Shown here in pieces: positions 12,300 through 24,593 of a stretch of DNA of 64,000 bases (within the stretch, counting starts at the first letter, position 1; each line of letters starts with the position of its first letter). This stretch comes from Fasciola hepatica (Eukaryota > Platyhelminthes > Trematoda > Plagiorchiida > Fasciolidae), in contig CANUEZ040000071.1 of assembly GCA_948099385.1 (NCBI GenBank), forward strand, positions 1,736,001-1,800,000, read 5' to 3'. The notes beneath the pieces were generated by a model, which was not told the origin of the DNA, did no database searches, and saw nothing but the letters and a program-made list of their open reading frames with translations. The position numbers and the translations under genes were made by a program.

Positions 12300-14110
12300 T
12301 AGGTGCCAAATAAGATGCAAGGTGACTTAAGAAGTTCAGACCGCATCGCAATCAGGGTAGTGATAGGTAGATTTGACTAGGGTGCTCACAGTTATACAGT
12401 GAAAAAGAAGTGGACGAACATCAGGAACCATCTCCTCAGGCTGACCCGGGAATTTGCCTACCGAGGACGCGTTAACTGACTGGAAAAACCACCTTGGTGG
12501 ACGAGCTGTTCCGCTAGGGCGAAACTAGCAAAGAGCAAAGCTTGACGTCGTTATCGGTCAACAGATCAACACCGGAGTTTGCTACAGATTATGAGAGCCC
12601 ATGAGGGTGCTCTAAGGATGCAGCGAGAAAGTCAGGCAGGATATGAAGCGGCCCTAACTTGCAGAATGAGGGCATGTCCTAAGGCTTACTATAACTCTGT
12701 CAAGTCTCAGGCTACGGCAAGTTTCGCTGTGGTTTGTGTAGTCAACGAAAACGGAGTGCAGTCAACGAGCGCTCACGAGAAATCATAGACACTCATGAAC
12801 TCCTTCGAAAGTGTGCATAGACAAAACACCGGGAGTGAGCACAAGGCTACCGTAACCCAACAGACAATCACCATGAATGGAGTCGTCACTAGTAATAGGG
12901 AAGTTGATTTGGCACTGAGCAGTTTGAATAGCAATAAAGCTGCGGAGCTCGATGGCGTCCATCCCGCAATTCAAAACGTCCTAGCCAGTATACTGGATGA
13001 CCCACTAACACAGCTGTTCTACGTATCTCTAAAGACCGGGGACATATCGGCCGACGGGAGAACAGCTCAGCTTGTCCCCATCAACAAAGCAGGAAAGCTG
13101 CAGGTGGCTCTTAACTACCATCCCGTAAGTGTCTACAAATCACCCTCAAAGTAACAGAGGGACGGGGCAGAGAGCGGCTAACGGAAAGCCTACGGGGTCA
13201 CCAGCTGATTGCTAGCGAGTAACGCGGGTTTTGTTGAACGAAGATCCTGTCTCGCCCACCTGTTACCAATTTCCAATGAGGTAACTCACATATTGGACCA
13301 AAGGGAAAGAGTGGAGTTATACTAATCGGACTTTAAAAAGCCCTTGATTCGGTCAACCACCTTTTCCTGCTGGGAAACTGAAGGCACTTGGAGTGGCCCC
13401 ACAGATTGTGGGTTGGGCTGGAGGTTACCTAAAGTACAGAGCTTTCTTCGTACAGGTCGATGACAGCGGGCCTACATTGGCCCAATCATTCAGTGGTGTG
13501 GCGCAAGGTTCCGTGCTGGGAACATTGTTATTCCCAGTATACGTGAATGTTCTAGTAACCACACTAGACTACGTGAGGTTCCTATTTGCAAATGATATCA
13601 AGATAGTAGGTGAACCAACCTGAAGTCAACTGCAAACCGATTTAAACAGGATTAGTGAGTGGGCTGAAAAGTGGGAGTTCCCACTAAATGCAACCAAACG
13701 CAAACGCTTGCTGTCAGGCAGAGAAAACGACGAAGACTGGTACGTAGGGCTGTCCGTCTGAGCAAGGACTGAGTCCGCTGCTGTGGAAATAGACGGAGGT
13801 GTGCTTGTGCACGAGAGCTTCAAACCAGCCGAGCAGTGCACGTCAGCAACGGTTAGGGCAAACAGGGCGCTTTTCAACTTAAGAAGAACTGGTGTCCAGA
13901 GAGGCCGGAGTAATTCTTCCAATGTACGAGGAGACTGTGAGGCATCAATTGGGGACCTTTGTTCAAGGACGAGCAGCGAGCCTAGTGAAGGACAAAAGAG
14001 CATTGAAAGATGTTCAAAGGAGGTTTACTCGAATGATAAACGGGATGCAAGGAAAGTCGCAGCAGGAAAGACTGAAAGCCCTAAATCTATTCTCCCTTGA
14101 TCGGAGTAGG
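12300..14110 (+). pseudogene. Reverse transcriptase of CR1-like LINE, second copy, FADD changed to FAND
   Basis: The linker (12300-12790) leads into RT blocks: LSSLNSNKAAELDGVHPAI (family 'L..L...KS.GPDGihP.iL'), TAQLVPINKAGK followed by LNYHPVS, KALDSVNHLFLLGKLKALGV (motif A region, first Asp block damaged), and SFSGVAQGSVLGTLLFPVYV (motif B). At 13585-13596 the catalytic box reads FAND, so the second position of the DD pair context is lost (FADD expected). The end is the CR1 C-terminal pattern: LKDVQRRFTRMINGMQGKS and QERLKALNLFSLDRSRL at about 14000-14110. Breaks occur near 13154, 13340, 13621 and 13760. The FAND change alone would be expected to abolish polymerase activity. Confidence 0.85.
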
Positions 14111-14300
14111 CTATTGTTAACTATCCTAAGAAGCATTCTCTTTTCCCATTTTCCATCCTTTTTCCCCTCTCGTCTTACTATCTTATACTGCTTTTCATCA
14201 CCCTCGTGTTTCTTTATTGTACTTATATTTATCACGGCCTTCGTATCATCTACTCGTCATCATTCCATACTAACATGTTTATATTATTCAAGGATTCAGG

Positions 14301-14650
14301 GTATATCTCACATGGGGACGACAGTGATTTGTGGAGCAGAACCTATTTTGGTATGAGGTTGCTGTGCCCGAGGGTGAGCCTGTTTCTTTGCTTTTTTCCC
14401 CATCAGCTACTATAAACACCGAGTCACATTGGATACCTGGAATTCTCAGCACGCTCCTTGAGCTCCCAGTGCAAGAAACTGGGCGTTTACAGGCTCAGGC
14501 TGCAAGTCCTGTGACCTGGCCTGACTTGACTGAGGGCAAATCAAACTTCGCTGACGTTTGCTGAAGAAAATTACTGAACTGGAACTTACCGCCTTTATTT
14601 TGAATGATTTCCGTGCTGAGATTCAAGATGATCAATCCAACCAACAGAAT
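14301..14650. other. Sequence between the LINE and the ribozyme-repeat cluster, unannotated
   Basis: No clear feature was found. The minus-strand frame at 14495-14722 overlaps the beginning of the repeat cluster and encodes a translation of one repeat unit, so it does not suggest a gene. Confidence 0.35.
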
Positions 14651-14852
14651 CAGTTTTGCAGCTGCAATCTCACCTGAATAGAATGTAGCTCGCATTGACA
14701 GGGAGTCCATTTGTAGAATCACACGGTGATTCTTCCCAAATTAATTTGTCAGTTAACACAGCTAACCTTCAGAACGATGACACATGGTCCCAGGTATGGA
14801 TTTTCGATATGAGTGGTATGACCTTGTATGTGGAAGACAGGATAAAATTTCC

Positions 14853-14874
14853 CCGGAAGCACACGACCAGTTTC
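14853..14874 (-). ncRNA. Hammerhead 3' half relic (core lost)
   Basis: On the minus strand this reads GAAAC-TG-GTC-GTGTGC-TT-CCGG, matching the 3' half of the intact ribozyme 150 bases away. The CTGATGA side has decayed to an unrelated stretch (CCATTTTTAGAACC), so this unit cannot fold into a hammerhead by itself. Confidence 0.6.
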
Positions 14875-14993
14875 ACGGTGTGGTTCTAAAAATGGACTCC
14901 CCGTTTAGGCCCGCTCTATTCGATTCAAATAAGATTACAGTTGCAAACCAACTGTGGAGTGCTCAGGTATAAGGATGATTGGTCGGAAGAGTA

Positions 14994-15049
14994 CCGGGTA
15001 CGCATACCTGATGAGTGGTAATACCACGAAACCGGTCGTGTGCTTCCGG
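14994..15049 (+). ncRNA. Hammerhead ribozyme, type I, minimal stem III
   Basis: All core elements are visible. CTGATGA is at 15008-15014; stem II is GTGGT/ACCAC with loop AAT (15015-15027); GAAA is at 15028-15031; the cleavage triplet GTC is at 15035-15037. Stem I is GCATAC (15002-15007) pairing with GTGTGC (15038-15043, one G-U), extended across an internal loop (GTA plus flank versus TT) by CCGG (14994-14997) with CCGG (15046-15049). Stem III is only A-U and C-G with a two-base CG loop. Because ACCGGT is palindromic, a dimer could form a longer stem III, as described for minimal hammerheads of Penelope-like elements and retrozymes. Predicted cleavage is after 15037. Activity is inferred, not shown. 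Confidence 0.8.
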
Positions 15050-15219
15050 GGAAACTTTGTCCTGTCATCCACCTACAATGCCATACCACTCATATCGAAA
15101 ATCAGTTTTGAATGGTTAAATCGGAAAATGCTGCCTATCTGGAAAACGTACAACTGAAAAATGGGTTCCATCGGAACGACACACGAACTGACGGTTTCAC
15201 AGTACGTATGATATTCGTT

Positions 15220-18200
15220 TGGAAGGGAAGCATGTGATTCTGGATAAGCACGGGACGTGACAGGATTATATAGGAAGACATGCCAGAAATTCCGGATCGG
15301 AATATTTCGTCTAGCCATATTTTGCTAATGTTCATTCAACCAAAATATAACCCGTTACTGCAGCTCCGATGACAATCCCGGTACAAAAGGATATACTTTT
15401 GGAAAAACGTTATTTATGATCATGATAAATTTTCTATGCCATTGGTCACGCGCAACATTGGACGAGGTGGTGGTTCTTCGTATGAGATGAATATGTTCAG
15501 AGTCTACCACTAGACAATTTTTGAAACCGATTCTCATTACTTAAATCCTTCAAATTCATCAGGCGTATGTCAAGGTTATTATGCGGCTTTGTCCACATTT
15601 CACATTTTCACGTCATATTCATTCCTCCGTCATGCCTGCATTGTCAAACATTGAAAGTCATGCACGATACAAAATCTCCCAAGAAGTATTTCGTTATGAT
15701 TTAATTAAATCAGAATGTGCGGAAAGATGGTGACAAAATTGTGGTGACCTGTTAGGCTGGGCCTCATTGTTTGCTACCCAAGAGGTGTGTAACCGCTTCT
15801 GAATAGTTACAACTCCCGTGATTATCCAATGGTCAGAAGTTATTACTTAAGAGCGGTTGCCGGTTCACTCTTTAATCTGTACACCAGGGCGTTGGCGTAC
15901 TCCAGGCGAGCAGGTATGCTCCGAAGATCGTTAATCGGATTATGATCTGTGCTTCATGCTGGCCGCTACATGACTAATTCGACGGAGTATTTTCTAATGG
16001 ATGATTAGCTGGCAGAAGCATTGTCATGTTGGAATATTGAGTCTTGTAGTGTGTTGCTACGACGCGGGGGTTAGAGGAACCTGTTTCACCCTACGAAAAT
16101 ACGCAAACTGTTCTTCCACGTCCTCCAGTAAAACCAGATCACTTTGGTGGTTGACCGATAGGGTTCCCCAAATCATCACCAAGCATTTATCGTTCATTCT
16201 CTTACTGAGAAGTCTGGTTCTCTACCATCATTTCAGCAAGAAGAATTCCAAGCACCCGTCCATCCAGTGTTAATTTTTGCCAGTGAATTGGAAACTTTTT
16301 CACTCGATTGCCTATGCTACTTGTGTTTAACCCACGATGCACGTTGTTAATCATGCAGCAATGTGACATCAATATTTAATATCAATAATTTGTATTCAAT
16401 TCGTGGCACAGTTTAAAGCGTTTTTTGTAATGTTCGCTTATAGACTGACTCAAATAAAATCTTTCAACGTCGATATGGATAGTGTTATTGGAAGCTGGAA
16501 TAACTGATCTGCATTTGTCCCATTGCTTTAACTGTTTTGGGCGACCCATTGTTTTAACCTCACAATGCTCGTTAAATTTCGGATAGTGTCGTACGAAAGT
16601 TCTCGATCTATAAAATGACTTGCTAATGCCATTGTAACTGAAAAACATTAGATAGAACCTAGGTATTTCACCTGCTCAAAATCTGTTGATTTTTGTCCTG
16701 GTGGCTTTGAGCAGAAAACATTCATCATGAGTTTGATGAGCTATGTAAGTCCAACCAATGTGAACGAATGGCCAGAGTACTTGGGTAAATCACGTGATCT
16801 GGTGTATATGACTCACGTGATTCCGGATCTTATGGATGTGTCCGTCGTCGAATCCATATACCGATGTAATTATCAACGGTCAGTGTGAGGTTCAGTAAGT
16901 GAGAGAAAGAGAATACTAGGTCAGTTATGCGAATTTGTATGTAACTCAACTTTTATCTTTTCCCTTTTGGTGAACATCCGAGAGAGATGGGGCATAGACG
17001 GGTTTTGTTCACCTTTATTTTCAAGTAAAGGCACCGGAGAACAAAACTGGTCGAGAAATGTTATAGACAGAAGGACAAGTTACGGTGTACCGGATGAGAA
17101 GCGGCCCGAGTCATCTTGTGGGCTTGGTTCGAACAAGACTCAACAGAGTAGCAGTAAGAAAAGATGAAACACGGCTTCTATCCACCAAGTCACGGCACAG
17201 AGCGTTTAGGTCATGTTTCCGATGAACGGGAATCGATACACTGGGTGGGTAAATTGGGACATTAGGAACACACTGAGAGACGAACTGGGACATAACTGAC
17301 CGTGGTGTTTGAGAATATCTGCGAGAAGTCGCAGTTTTTCAGTACAGTTTAGAAGCAGATTTGTCCTTCGTAAACTGTTATAAAAGTATACTCCCAGGGT
17401 TCATGAAAAAAGCCCACTCTAGATAGTGGTTTGGATAAAAGGCAAACATGACCTGTTGGGGAAAGGTAACAAGAAGTGCTAATACCATATTCGGAGCAGT
17501 TAGAACGATTCAACTTAAAACCAGTTATGGTGGACAAATGTTCTGTTTGAGATAGGTTTCAAATGAATATTTTCAAATTAGAGGGTTTGGAGGTAACCTG
17601 GCAAAAAATGCTTGTTGTATTGAAATACGTCAGACGGGTGAGAAACTCGTAGATACGTAAAAAATAAAACGGAGAAAACAGAGAACCATGGAATACTCCA
17701 TAGTTTTTGCCAGGGGGCCCAGAATATCTTTATTTTACCTTGGTTTTCTGCATTATGTTTCCAAGCATGCAAATACCTAAAGATGTAACGCAACAGTTTA
17801 TTATAGCTCACCTTCTGAAGTTTATTGTCCATCCAGTCATACCATATGAAGATCCTTCATATCCTTTTCATCTCCGGGTCTTATGCCGCTCGGTATCGCG
17901 TACAGCCCACACACTAAGATTTTTTGACACTTCAATGCTCTCCTAATCCTCTACGGATTCAAAGAACGGCCATTGTGTGGAGCAGCCATCTTATTGCGTT
18001 TTAAACTATTAGATACAGAACTCGATACCTGACTTCCAGTTCTGTCACGTAAATATGCGTTCCACTTGACCTATGGTTAACAATACTATGCAATATTGAA
18101 TATAGGTTGACGAATGTTAAGTTAGGGGGAAATTACTTTTGATCGCAGTTTTGAAACCGCATCTTCAGTGCACTGAGGGAACTTGGCTACGCGATCAATA

Positions 18201-21200
18201 GCTGTCATAGATTTGAACTGAAGGTAATATACATTCTCTGTTTTGTTCTGATAAAATAATCTGCGCGAACTAATAACGAATAAATTCGGAGCTCAATCCT
18301 ATTGTTCTACCAGTGTACTCCGACTTGAATGACTTCTGAAAAATCCCTGACGAGATATTTTCTCATAAGCCAAAATGATTTGAACGGTGATGGTGATTTG
18401 ATTGTGGGCTCAAAGATGAGTTTAGCAATATAATCAAATGGGTGTCAAAAGCTTGGAAAATAATCATCGTTTGTGTTGATGTTTCTCTTTCCTCTTAGGC
18501 GTAAAATTCTGGAACTGAATTGTTTGGTTGATTTGGACATCGAAAGGCGCACAACACGATAAAAGCTCCAAAATATACATATTTTATGGTAACTGGTCGG
18601 CCTACATTATCTGTTGTGCAAATCCGTATGATTTTTCTCGGAAAGCACCACGGAAATATGGCTTGCTTTTTGACATGGGCGATCGACGTGGTCACTATTC
18701 TTGTTTCGTGATCAGAGTTCTTGTATTTCTCACCAGTACAGCTGTTTATGAAATACAAAGTGACCGACAACAATACATTGCACATCATATCTCGGGTTCA
18801 AATGAATCGAACACGCTTATGGTACCAGTCAGTCCCAATTTAACGCTAGCTTCAAAAATAAAATTCTAGATTTGCTCCATCCTTTTAGCACTCGAAGACT
18901 GATACCAACTAAAGTCAGAAATGTCCTAGCCTCATGACCCGCTTTCCTGTAACTGGTTCAATCGATCGTCTAGAAGCGCATTTTGTACTTCTGTGAGCAG
19001 TCAATTAAGTTGGCTGAGTTTCAGAAAAGATGGAACAGAATGAATGAGTTCGGTCGGAAAACAAGTACTAGATCTCAATTCAGAAACAAAAAGTTTTTCT
19101 CTCTGATAAAGGATCCACACTCGTCAATGAAATCATATTTGAGAAGAGAACCGTTTCAAATGTCTTCCATTTCACAAGCTTGTTTTGCGGTATAAATTCG
19201 AAATAGTCAGAAAGGAGGACTATTGGACATGACATGGTTTTTGCTGTTCTCTTTGATCCTGTTGGTTAGTGCGAATGGTGAGTTCTTCATGAAAAACAGA
19301 CTGATGCCAGTTTTACGGTTTCATGCCCTAAGTTAGGTTATTTCAAATAAATTGACAATTTTTCTCCAAGGCCCTTGCTAACCTTTATTTATGCCTTCAT
19401 GTCTATATCCATTTCTGTCTTATGAATTGTATCCATTTCTCACATTTTACGTTGATGTGAAGTGGGGAAAACTGGAGAATATTACTTGAGAAAAAAGAGC
19501 TTACGGATAAGTTTAATTCATCATATTCCCGATGTTCTTGGTTCAAGAATTTAAGTGTCCATATTTACTTGCTTTTAAGGGATCTTTTATGATAGTTTAT
19601 TGTGGTTCCGAGTGGTAGATGGGACAATTTTTTGATCAATTAACACAATTATTAGATCGGCGGTGGCAGGAAGGTCATCATGGCGATGCTTTCAACCGTT
19701 CTCTCCCAGTTCCGAAAGCTGTTTCAGTCGCCGGTCTTTTCCCCAAATGGCAGCCTCAGAAATGACGGCGAACCCCTTCCTGAAATTACGTATCACTATC
19801 ACACAAGAAGAGGAATTAAACAAAACATGAAAATTAGAGATGAAAATATATTTATTTTTTAGTTATATTCCATAACCTGAACCGGCAGCTGAGTGGGAGA
19901 ATTCTTCGTAATCATTCTGAGTATCTTCAAAAAGTTACTGTAGTTGCAAATGTAGCTGAACAGAAACTCATTTGCACGATTTTTCCCCCCAAAAAAGGAA
20001 ATTAAGAAGCATGATTTTATGATTTGGCTTTGAAAAATGGACCGGCTTTTATGAAACACTGGTATTTAACCGTTAGAATGTCGTGAATAGCAGGAAATTT
20101 AAAAAAAATCACAATTTTATTCAAGAATGAAGCATAAATGTGTTTAGAGTTCATTGAAGAGAATTATCTCAGATACCCCTTCAATGGAAATGGTGTGAGC
20201 TGGTGGAAATTGTGGTCTACCTAAAGTCGGTAATACGTGAAATCCATCACAACGGATACGCCACAGTATCGATTGAGCAATACGCTTTACCATACTTATT
20301 ACATGTCCATCCTTCTCAACAAAGCTAGCCTCACGACAGGAATGCTGGAATATATTAACGAATCCTGTGCCCGAGTTAGAAAAGCGTAACGCAATCCACT
20401 TGCTAAATATCAGCTTACGGGATAATGATGACCACCAGTGTACAAGGCTCTATGAGAACTGATAAGTGCGTGATGTTTACAATAATAAAATAAGGTGTAT
20501 GACTCTGAAGTGAACTTCAGTTTATACCAATCATCTATTGTCCATTTTTCACCCACAGATAATTTATGCAGATAGAGGTGGATGATTTAGATTGAGATTG
20601 GAAATTGGTAGGGCAGATTGTTCATCATCAAAACAACCTGATTTATTTAGACAACCAATAACGTTGAAAAGTCTAACTCGTTGAAAAAGGGATCATCTGC
20701 TGAGTTTTGAACCCCAAAAGAGTGTATAGTAAACATTCTTTTTACTAAACTATCAGCCGTTTATAATGATATGACAAATTTTCAATGTTCCATAGTTTCG
20801 CATATCAGTAAGTCGATCAAACATTTCATACGTAACTGCTCTGTTTCGCAGTAGCTGTGATTTTGAGTTTCTCTGTTTGACTTCCGCGTGGAAACAGATA
20901 AAGTACGCACGGCTGTATGCTTTGATAGCCTCCTTTGGTTAGCTGTTTGAATAAGAAGACAGGGACAGACTGCTCGGATGAGATTTTGTTAACCTCTCGA
21001 GCAATACGAGCATGATTGAACACGACATTAGGTAAATTAAACCATCGAACTCAATAAATTGGCCACTGTTATCAGCAGAATTTCATCAGCCTTGTTAGGA
21101 ACAGTCAGTAGTACATACATTCTGAGCTCCAACTAGAACATGCATAAGGAGTGGACATTTGTTGTTTGAACATGCAGCTACAAAGGTTCACTGGACTGGC

Positions 21201-21419
21201 TAGAAACAGTTTGTATAAAAGAATACACTGCGAGATCTCAATGGTTTTAAATATTTGTGTTGGTAGTAGCTCGAATGTTTGGTTTCCGTGATGTTCTGAT
21301 CGCTGCATTTGCACATGCAATGACGATGTCATCTCGACTGGTGACAAAACGTTTGCCATCTAAACGCCAACCTCAGCGATCAGGGCAAACTGCTTGATAT
21401 TTAGCCCTTCAGTCATTAG
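15220..21419. other. Long unannotated stretch
   Basis: No recognised gene, RNA or repeat family was found in these 6.2 kb. The largest open frames are 18528-18869 (+, 113 codons) with an opposing 97-codon frame at 18495-18788 (-), 16382-16648 (-, 88) and 16001-16273 (+, 90). None shows a domain motif, a consistent codon pattern or obvious paired splice sites. The patches 15750-15960 and 17040-17290 are somewhat richer in G and C and may be old repeat fragments. Confidence 0.4.
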
Positions 21420-22260
21420 CCTAATACGAAGGTATAACCTGTTACCCAGCCAACAGCCTACGGTTATAACGGATGACTTATCTGTAAGCGGTTAGTTTCA
21501 TCGATGCCGTTCCTCTAACAGCGAACGACTCGAATAAGCTGATGTTTGGATGTTCAACCCGCTTCTTCCAATTTCAATTCCCAGTGAGATTTCCGTCTAG
21601 GTGTAGGCTGAGAAGTAAAATAGGTTTTCAGCAAGACGATAATCGTTGATTCTCGAAAATTGCTCATCCCATATAATGCGTATACCATGTACTCCAAAAA
21701 CAAGGAACATTAAAAATATTGGAGGCAATATTGGAGAAAGCTTCCTTCGTTATCTGAATTCGAGATTACAAACTTTTGATGCGTCTAGAAAATTCCAACA
21801 TTCAGGCAGTGGAAGCAGGGAACAGAAGTTTTATCCGTGTTTGTAACCGTCAGCAGTGTAGCTCCACCAAGCCACCTGGGACTTGAACCCAGAGTGAATG
21901 ACTTTGAGCCGAAATTCGGACTATCATGTTTGACCTACAAAGGCTTGTTGTAATTAAACTAATCATGACAAAGCGCCATAACCTCCCTGAATCTGAAGCA
22001 AAAGAACCAAGTCAAAACCTAGGTTGTCAGATTGCTACTTTTTAAGCAACGATTATCCGATCTTGATGTAAATCCCAATGATATTGTGTAAATGTACACT
22101 GCGACTGATTCGTCACCGGGGTGAATCATTAGTGCGGTAGGTTTATGGTTCTTACTGGTGATTTAGGCGTTGTTACTGCGTGATGAAGCATGTTATATAC
22201 TTATCAAATCTCCGATGACTCATCATTTAGCCACGTTAACCATAGCAGGCTGCATTAGTG
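21420..22260 (-). mobile_element. Diverged copy of the hammerhead tRNA-SINE family
   Basis: Three blocks match the palindromic element at 24.5-25.35 kb. On the minus strand at about 21958-21865 a tRNA-like head runs from CAACAAGCC to GGGTTCAAGTCCC and GGCTTGGTGGA. It continues into a hammerhead relic at 21857-21793. On the plus strand at about 22170-22250, TGCGTGATGAAGCATGTTAT and following bases match the 75-nt R segment and then TAACCA...AGG.TG..TTA as in the 24.9 kb spacer. A block at 21420-21525 containing GGATGACTTATCTGTAAG also matches the element body. Overall identity is low, with many gaps, so this is an old copy. Outer limits are approximate. Confidence 0.55.
21793..21857 (-). ncRNA. 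Hammerhead ribozyme relic in the diverged SINE
   Basis: Minus-strand sequence CACTGCTGACGGTTACAAAC, then ACGGATAAAACTTCTG and CCTGCTTCC, aligns base by base with the hammerhead of the 25.2 kb copy. CTGATGA has become CTGACGG, GAAAC has become AAAAC and stem I pairing is partly lost, so it is expected to be inactive. Confidence 0.5.
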
Positions 22261-24540
22261 CTCCAAATTCCTAAACCTTTACTGTTGTTAGGGAGTGTTG
22301 TTTTCCAGTTCAAACAAAGTTTTCAATCGTAGTCCTGTGATGTTTATTGAAAAACAGCCTATTGAACTTTAAAAGTGCTCGTCTTAGAGCAGTTCATAAA
22401 AAAATTCATTTCTTGCAGAAAAGCTACACAATGGTCAGTTTCAAAATTCACAGTGAAGAGAGTTTGACATGATTTTCGAATACAATAATTCACATCAATA
22501 AACAGCAGCAAATATTGTTAACATTAACGCTGCTTTGAATATATCTAAGAAACCAGCACGTGTACTGTTAGAGCACTCGGAACATGGTGGTAATTTGGAT
22601 AAGTCATACCAAAAGTCAAATCTGCATGTTCATAAGATACCTCAGGTTACATACTTCATACATTCCAGAAAGTGTTCAGTGTCTTTGAAAGGTAGTGCTT
22701 TTGAACATTTATGGATGAGCGTTTGCCAGGGTTTCATACCACATATTCAGTGATAAGGTGATTCGTAACATCAGTCAAAAATAGGATCGGATTTGAGCTG
22801 TTCGCAAACTAGATGGTATTTGATTTATGCTCTCAGAAACAACAGGACCTAGTAGGATTCCATATTTTTTGTTATCAACCTTTCAGGTGAATGGCTTTTG
22901 TCCCCGTTTTTGTATTTTCGAGTTTATCGCCTCAAACACATGCATCTGGTATATTATGAGCAGCAAAACCAAACCAATAGTTGGTCGTTCAGCATTCCTA
23001 AATATTACAAGTAATAGACTGGAATACAAGATACGAAGTCGAGGCGAACAATACAGTGATATCATGTTTTTAAGTGTAAATTTCGTGTGTTGGTGGCGAC
23101 GCTGGCACAGCCACTATTTGGGTACCCACAATGTCGGTTTGGGAAAAGCCTTTCAGTTTATTTCCACTAAAATCAGTGCTGGGGGTCCAATCCAAAACCA
23201 AAGTTGGGGTTCAAGCAGTCAAATGTGTGTACGGTACATGGTGGCCTCGAAGGCAACTTGTGGGCAATAATGGAAAGCAAACAGAAGGAGCGCCGAGGGC
23301 AAGAAAATTTTGAACATAAGAGCTATTGCTGACGGATTCAACCAAGTGGAGAGACAGTAATGATTCTAAGTTATCTGTAACTGTCTTTATTGTTCCCTAC
23401 ATATTATACAATGTTTCATGAGTGACCGTATTGGTTGAATGACGGATGGGCGATGGCCATGCTGTTATCATCATGCGCTTCGAAAAATAACAACCCGTTG
23501 GTCACCCTTCCACGTGTTTGCCTCTAATAGGCTGTGGTACGCTTCTTAAATTGATGAACATTGTTTTGTATTAAATAAAATTAAACTGAGTAGAGTATTT
23601 TTCTATTTCCTTACACCCACCAAAGACTATTTCAACTTCTTGCGTACCTCATTGTGGGCTTCAGTTTTTAAATATTATCCTAGGGAGGCCAATATAAAGG
23701 ATACGGCGAATATTCCAATTTTTATTAGTGATAATGCTCCTATCAGTCAAGCTAACAGTCTATAGATGCTGGGTTACGGCACGTCCTTGAGCACTTTTTA
23801 TTGCCATCTTTGCCTTAGAGTTCCTATTGGTTAAGTATTTTTATAGTTGGTTCGAAGTACTCACTATTACAAAAAACCTTTACTACAAACTCAATTAGCT
23901 TTTGGCTATATAACTTAGTGGAAACGTTTTTCAACAATATATATGGTGTACTTCTGGATGTACCGTGATAATCGGTTGCTACGGTTGGTAGAATGAAAAC
24001 ACTCGATGTGATTGCAGTTGAATTCTGTTCTTGAAAATAATGATAAAAAATGGCCAGCGTGAAACGAGGTGACGTTCGGTCCCGTCCAGCGTCAATTGTG
24101 GCCGCTGTAGCAGCTTCATAAACGATAATTTTGGATCTAAATACATGTAGCTTAAAACTTTCTCCGACTTAAAAATGGTTGAAATAAGATGGAAATCCTT
24201 GACGGATATCTGTCTGGTGCATTACATTGTTCAAAAGACATGAAGGTCGACTACTTAAACGGGTTTAACTTGGGAGATAAGAGTCTTACCAATGTTGTAT
24301 AGTACGTTTACAATAGAGCATCGGTAGATACGTTCTTCTTTCTTCCTTTGTGAATATCTGAAGCTGAAATTTTGTATTTCTGTCCCGCCTGTTAATTCAT
24401 ATACACTACACAGCCGCATACAAAAGTACGTAAGCAATAAGTGATGCAAGCACTAAGCCATTAGTTGTACTGTTAGAAATTTGTCTCACTATGTGAGAGC
24501 ACAGCACGTCTTGTTTATAGAATAGGATTAACTAGAATAT
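22261..24540. other. Unannotated sequence
   Basis: Nothing was identified. The plus frame at 22827-23270 is open for 147 codons, the longest frame outside recognised elements. It lacks any domain motif, is cysteine- and aromatic-rich like random translation, and overlaps a 60-codon frame on the other strand. The stretch 23090-23300 is slightly richer in G and C. Confidence 0.4.
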
Positions 24541-24593
24541 ATATGATTCATCATGCAGCTTGAACGCTCAACTCACCATTGAAAACCATGGAA

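Larger units (their letters stand above)
10722..14300 (+). mobile_element. CR1-like non-LTR retrotransposon (LINE), second copy, near full length but broken
   Basis: In order on the plus strand are an ORF1 relic (about 10840-11700), an APE-type endonuclease (about 11710-12280), a linker, a reverse transcriptase (about 12790-13620) and the CR1 C-terminal region (to about 14100). A pyrimidine-rich stretch at 14140-14290 probably represents the 3' UTR. The whole order matches a two-ORF CR1 element. Several stops and frameshifts interrupt both reading frames, and the RT catalytic motif is mutated (FAND). It is less decayed than the copy at 1.5-4.06 kb. Confidence 0.85.
14650..15215. repeat. Cluster of short hammerhead-type repeat units in alternating orientation
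   Basis: Two arms are nearly inverted copies: 14799-14874 (ribozyme sense on minus) and 15028-15103 (ribozyme sense on plus), with 7 differences in 76 bases by eye. A further partial unit in plus orientation at about 14665-14735 shares GGAGTCCATTT and TAGAA.CACAC with the minus-strand reading of 14865-14915, so the pair forms another inverted repeat. A fourth, weaker unit on minus at about 15170-15205 contains GTGAAACCGTC and TTCGTGTGTCGTTCC. Only one unit keeps the full hammerhead core. Short non-coding ribozyme repeats with this layout resemble Penelope-like pLTRs or retrozymes. Confidence 0.6.

Noticed and set aside
22827..23270. A 147-codon plus-strand open frame
   Set aside because: No domain, no homology pattern I know and an overlapping frame on the other strand; a single frame of this size is plausible by chance in 64 kb read in six frames.
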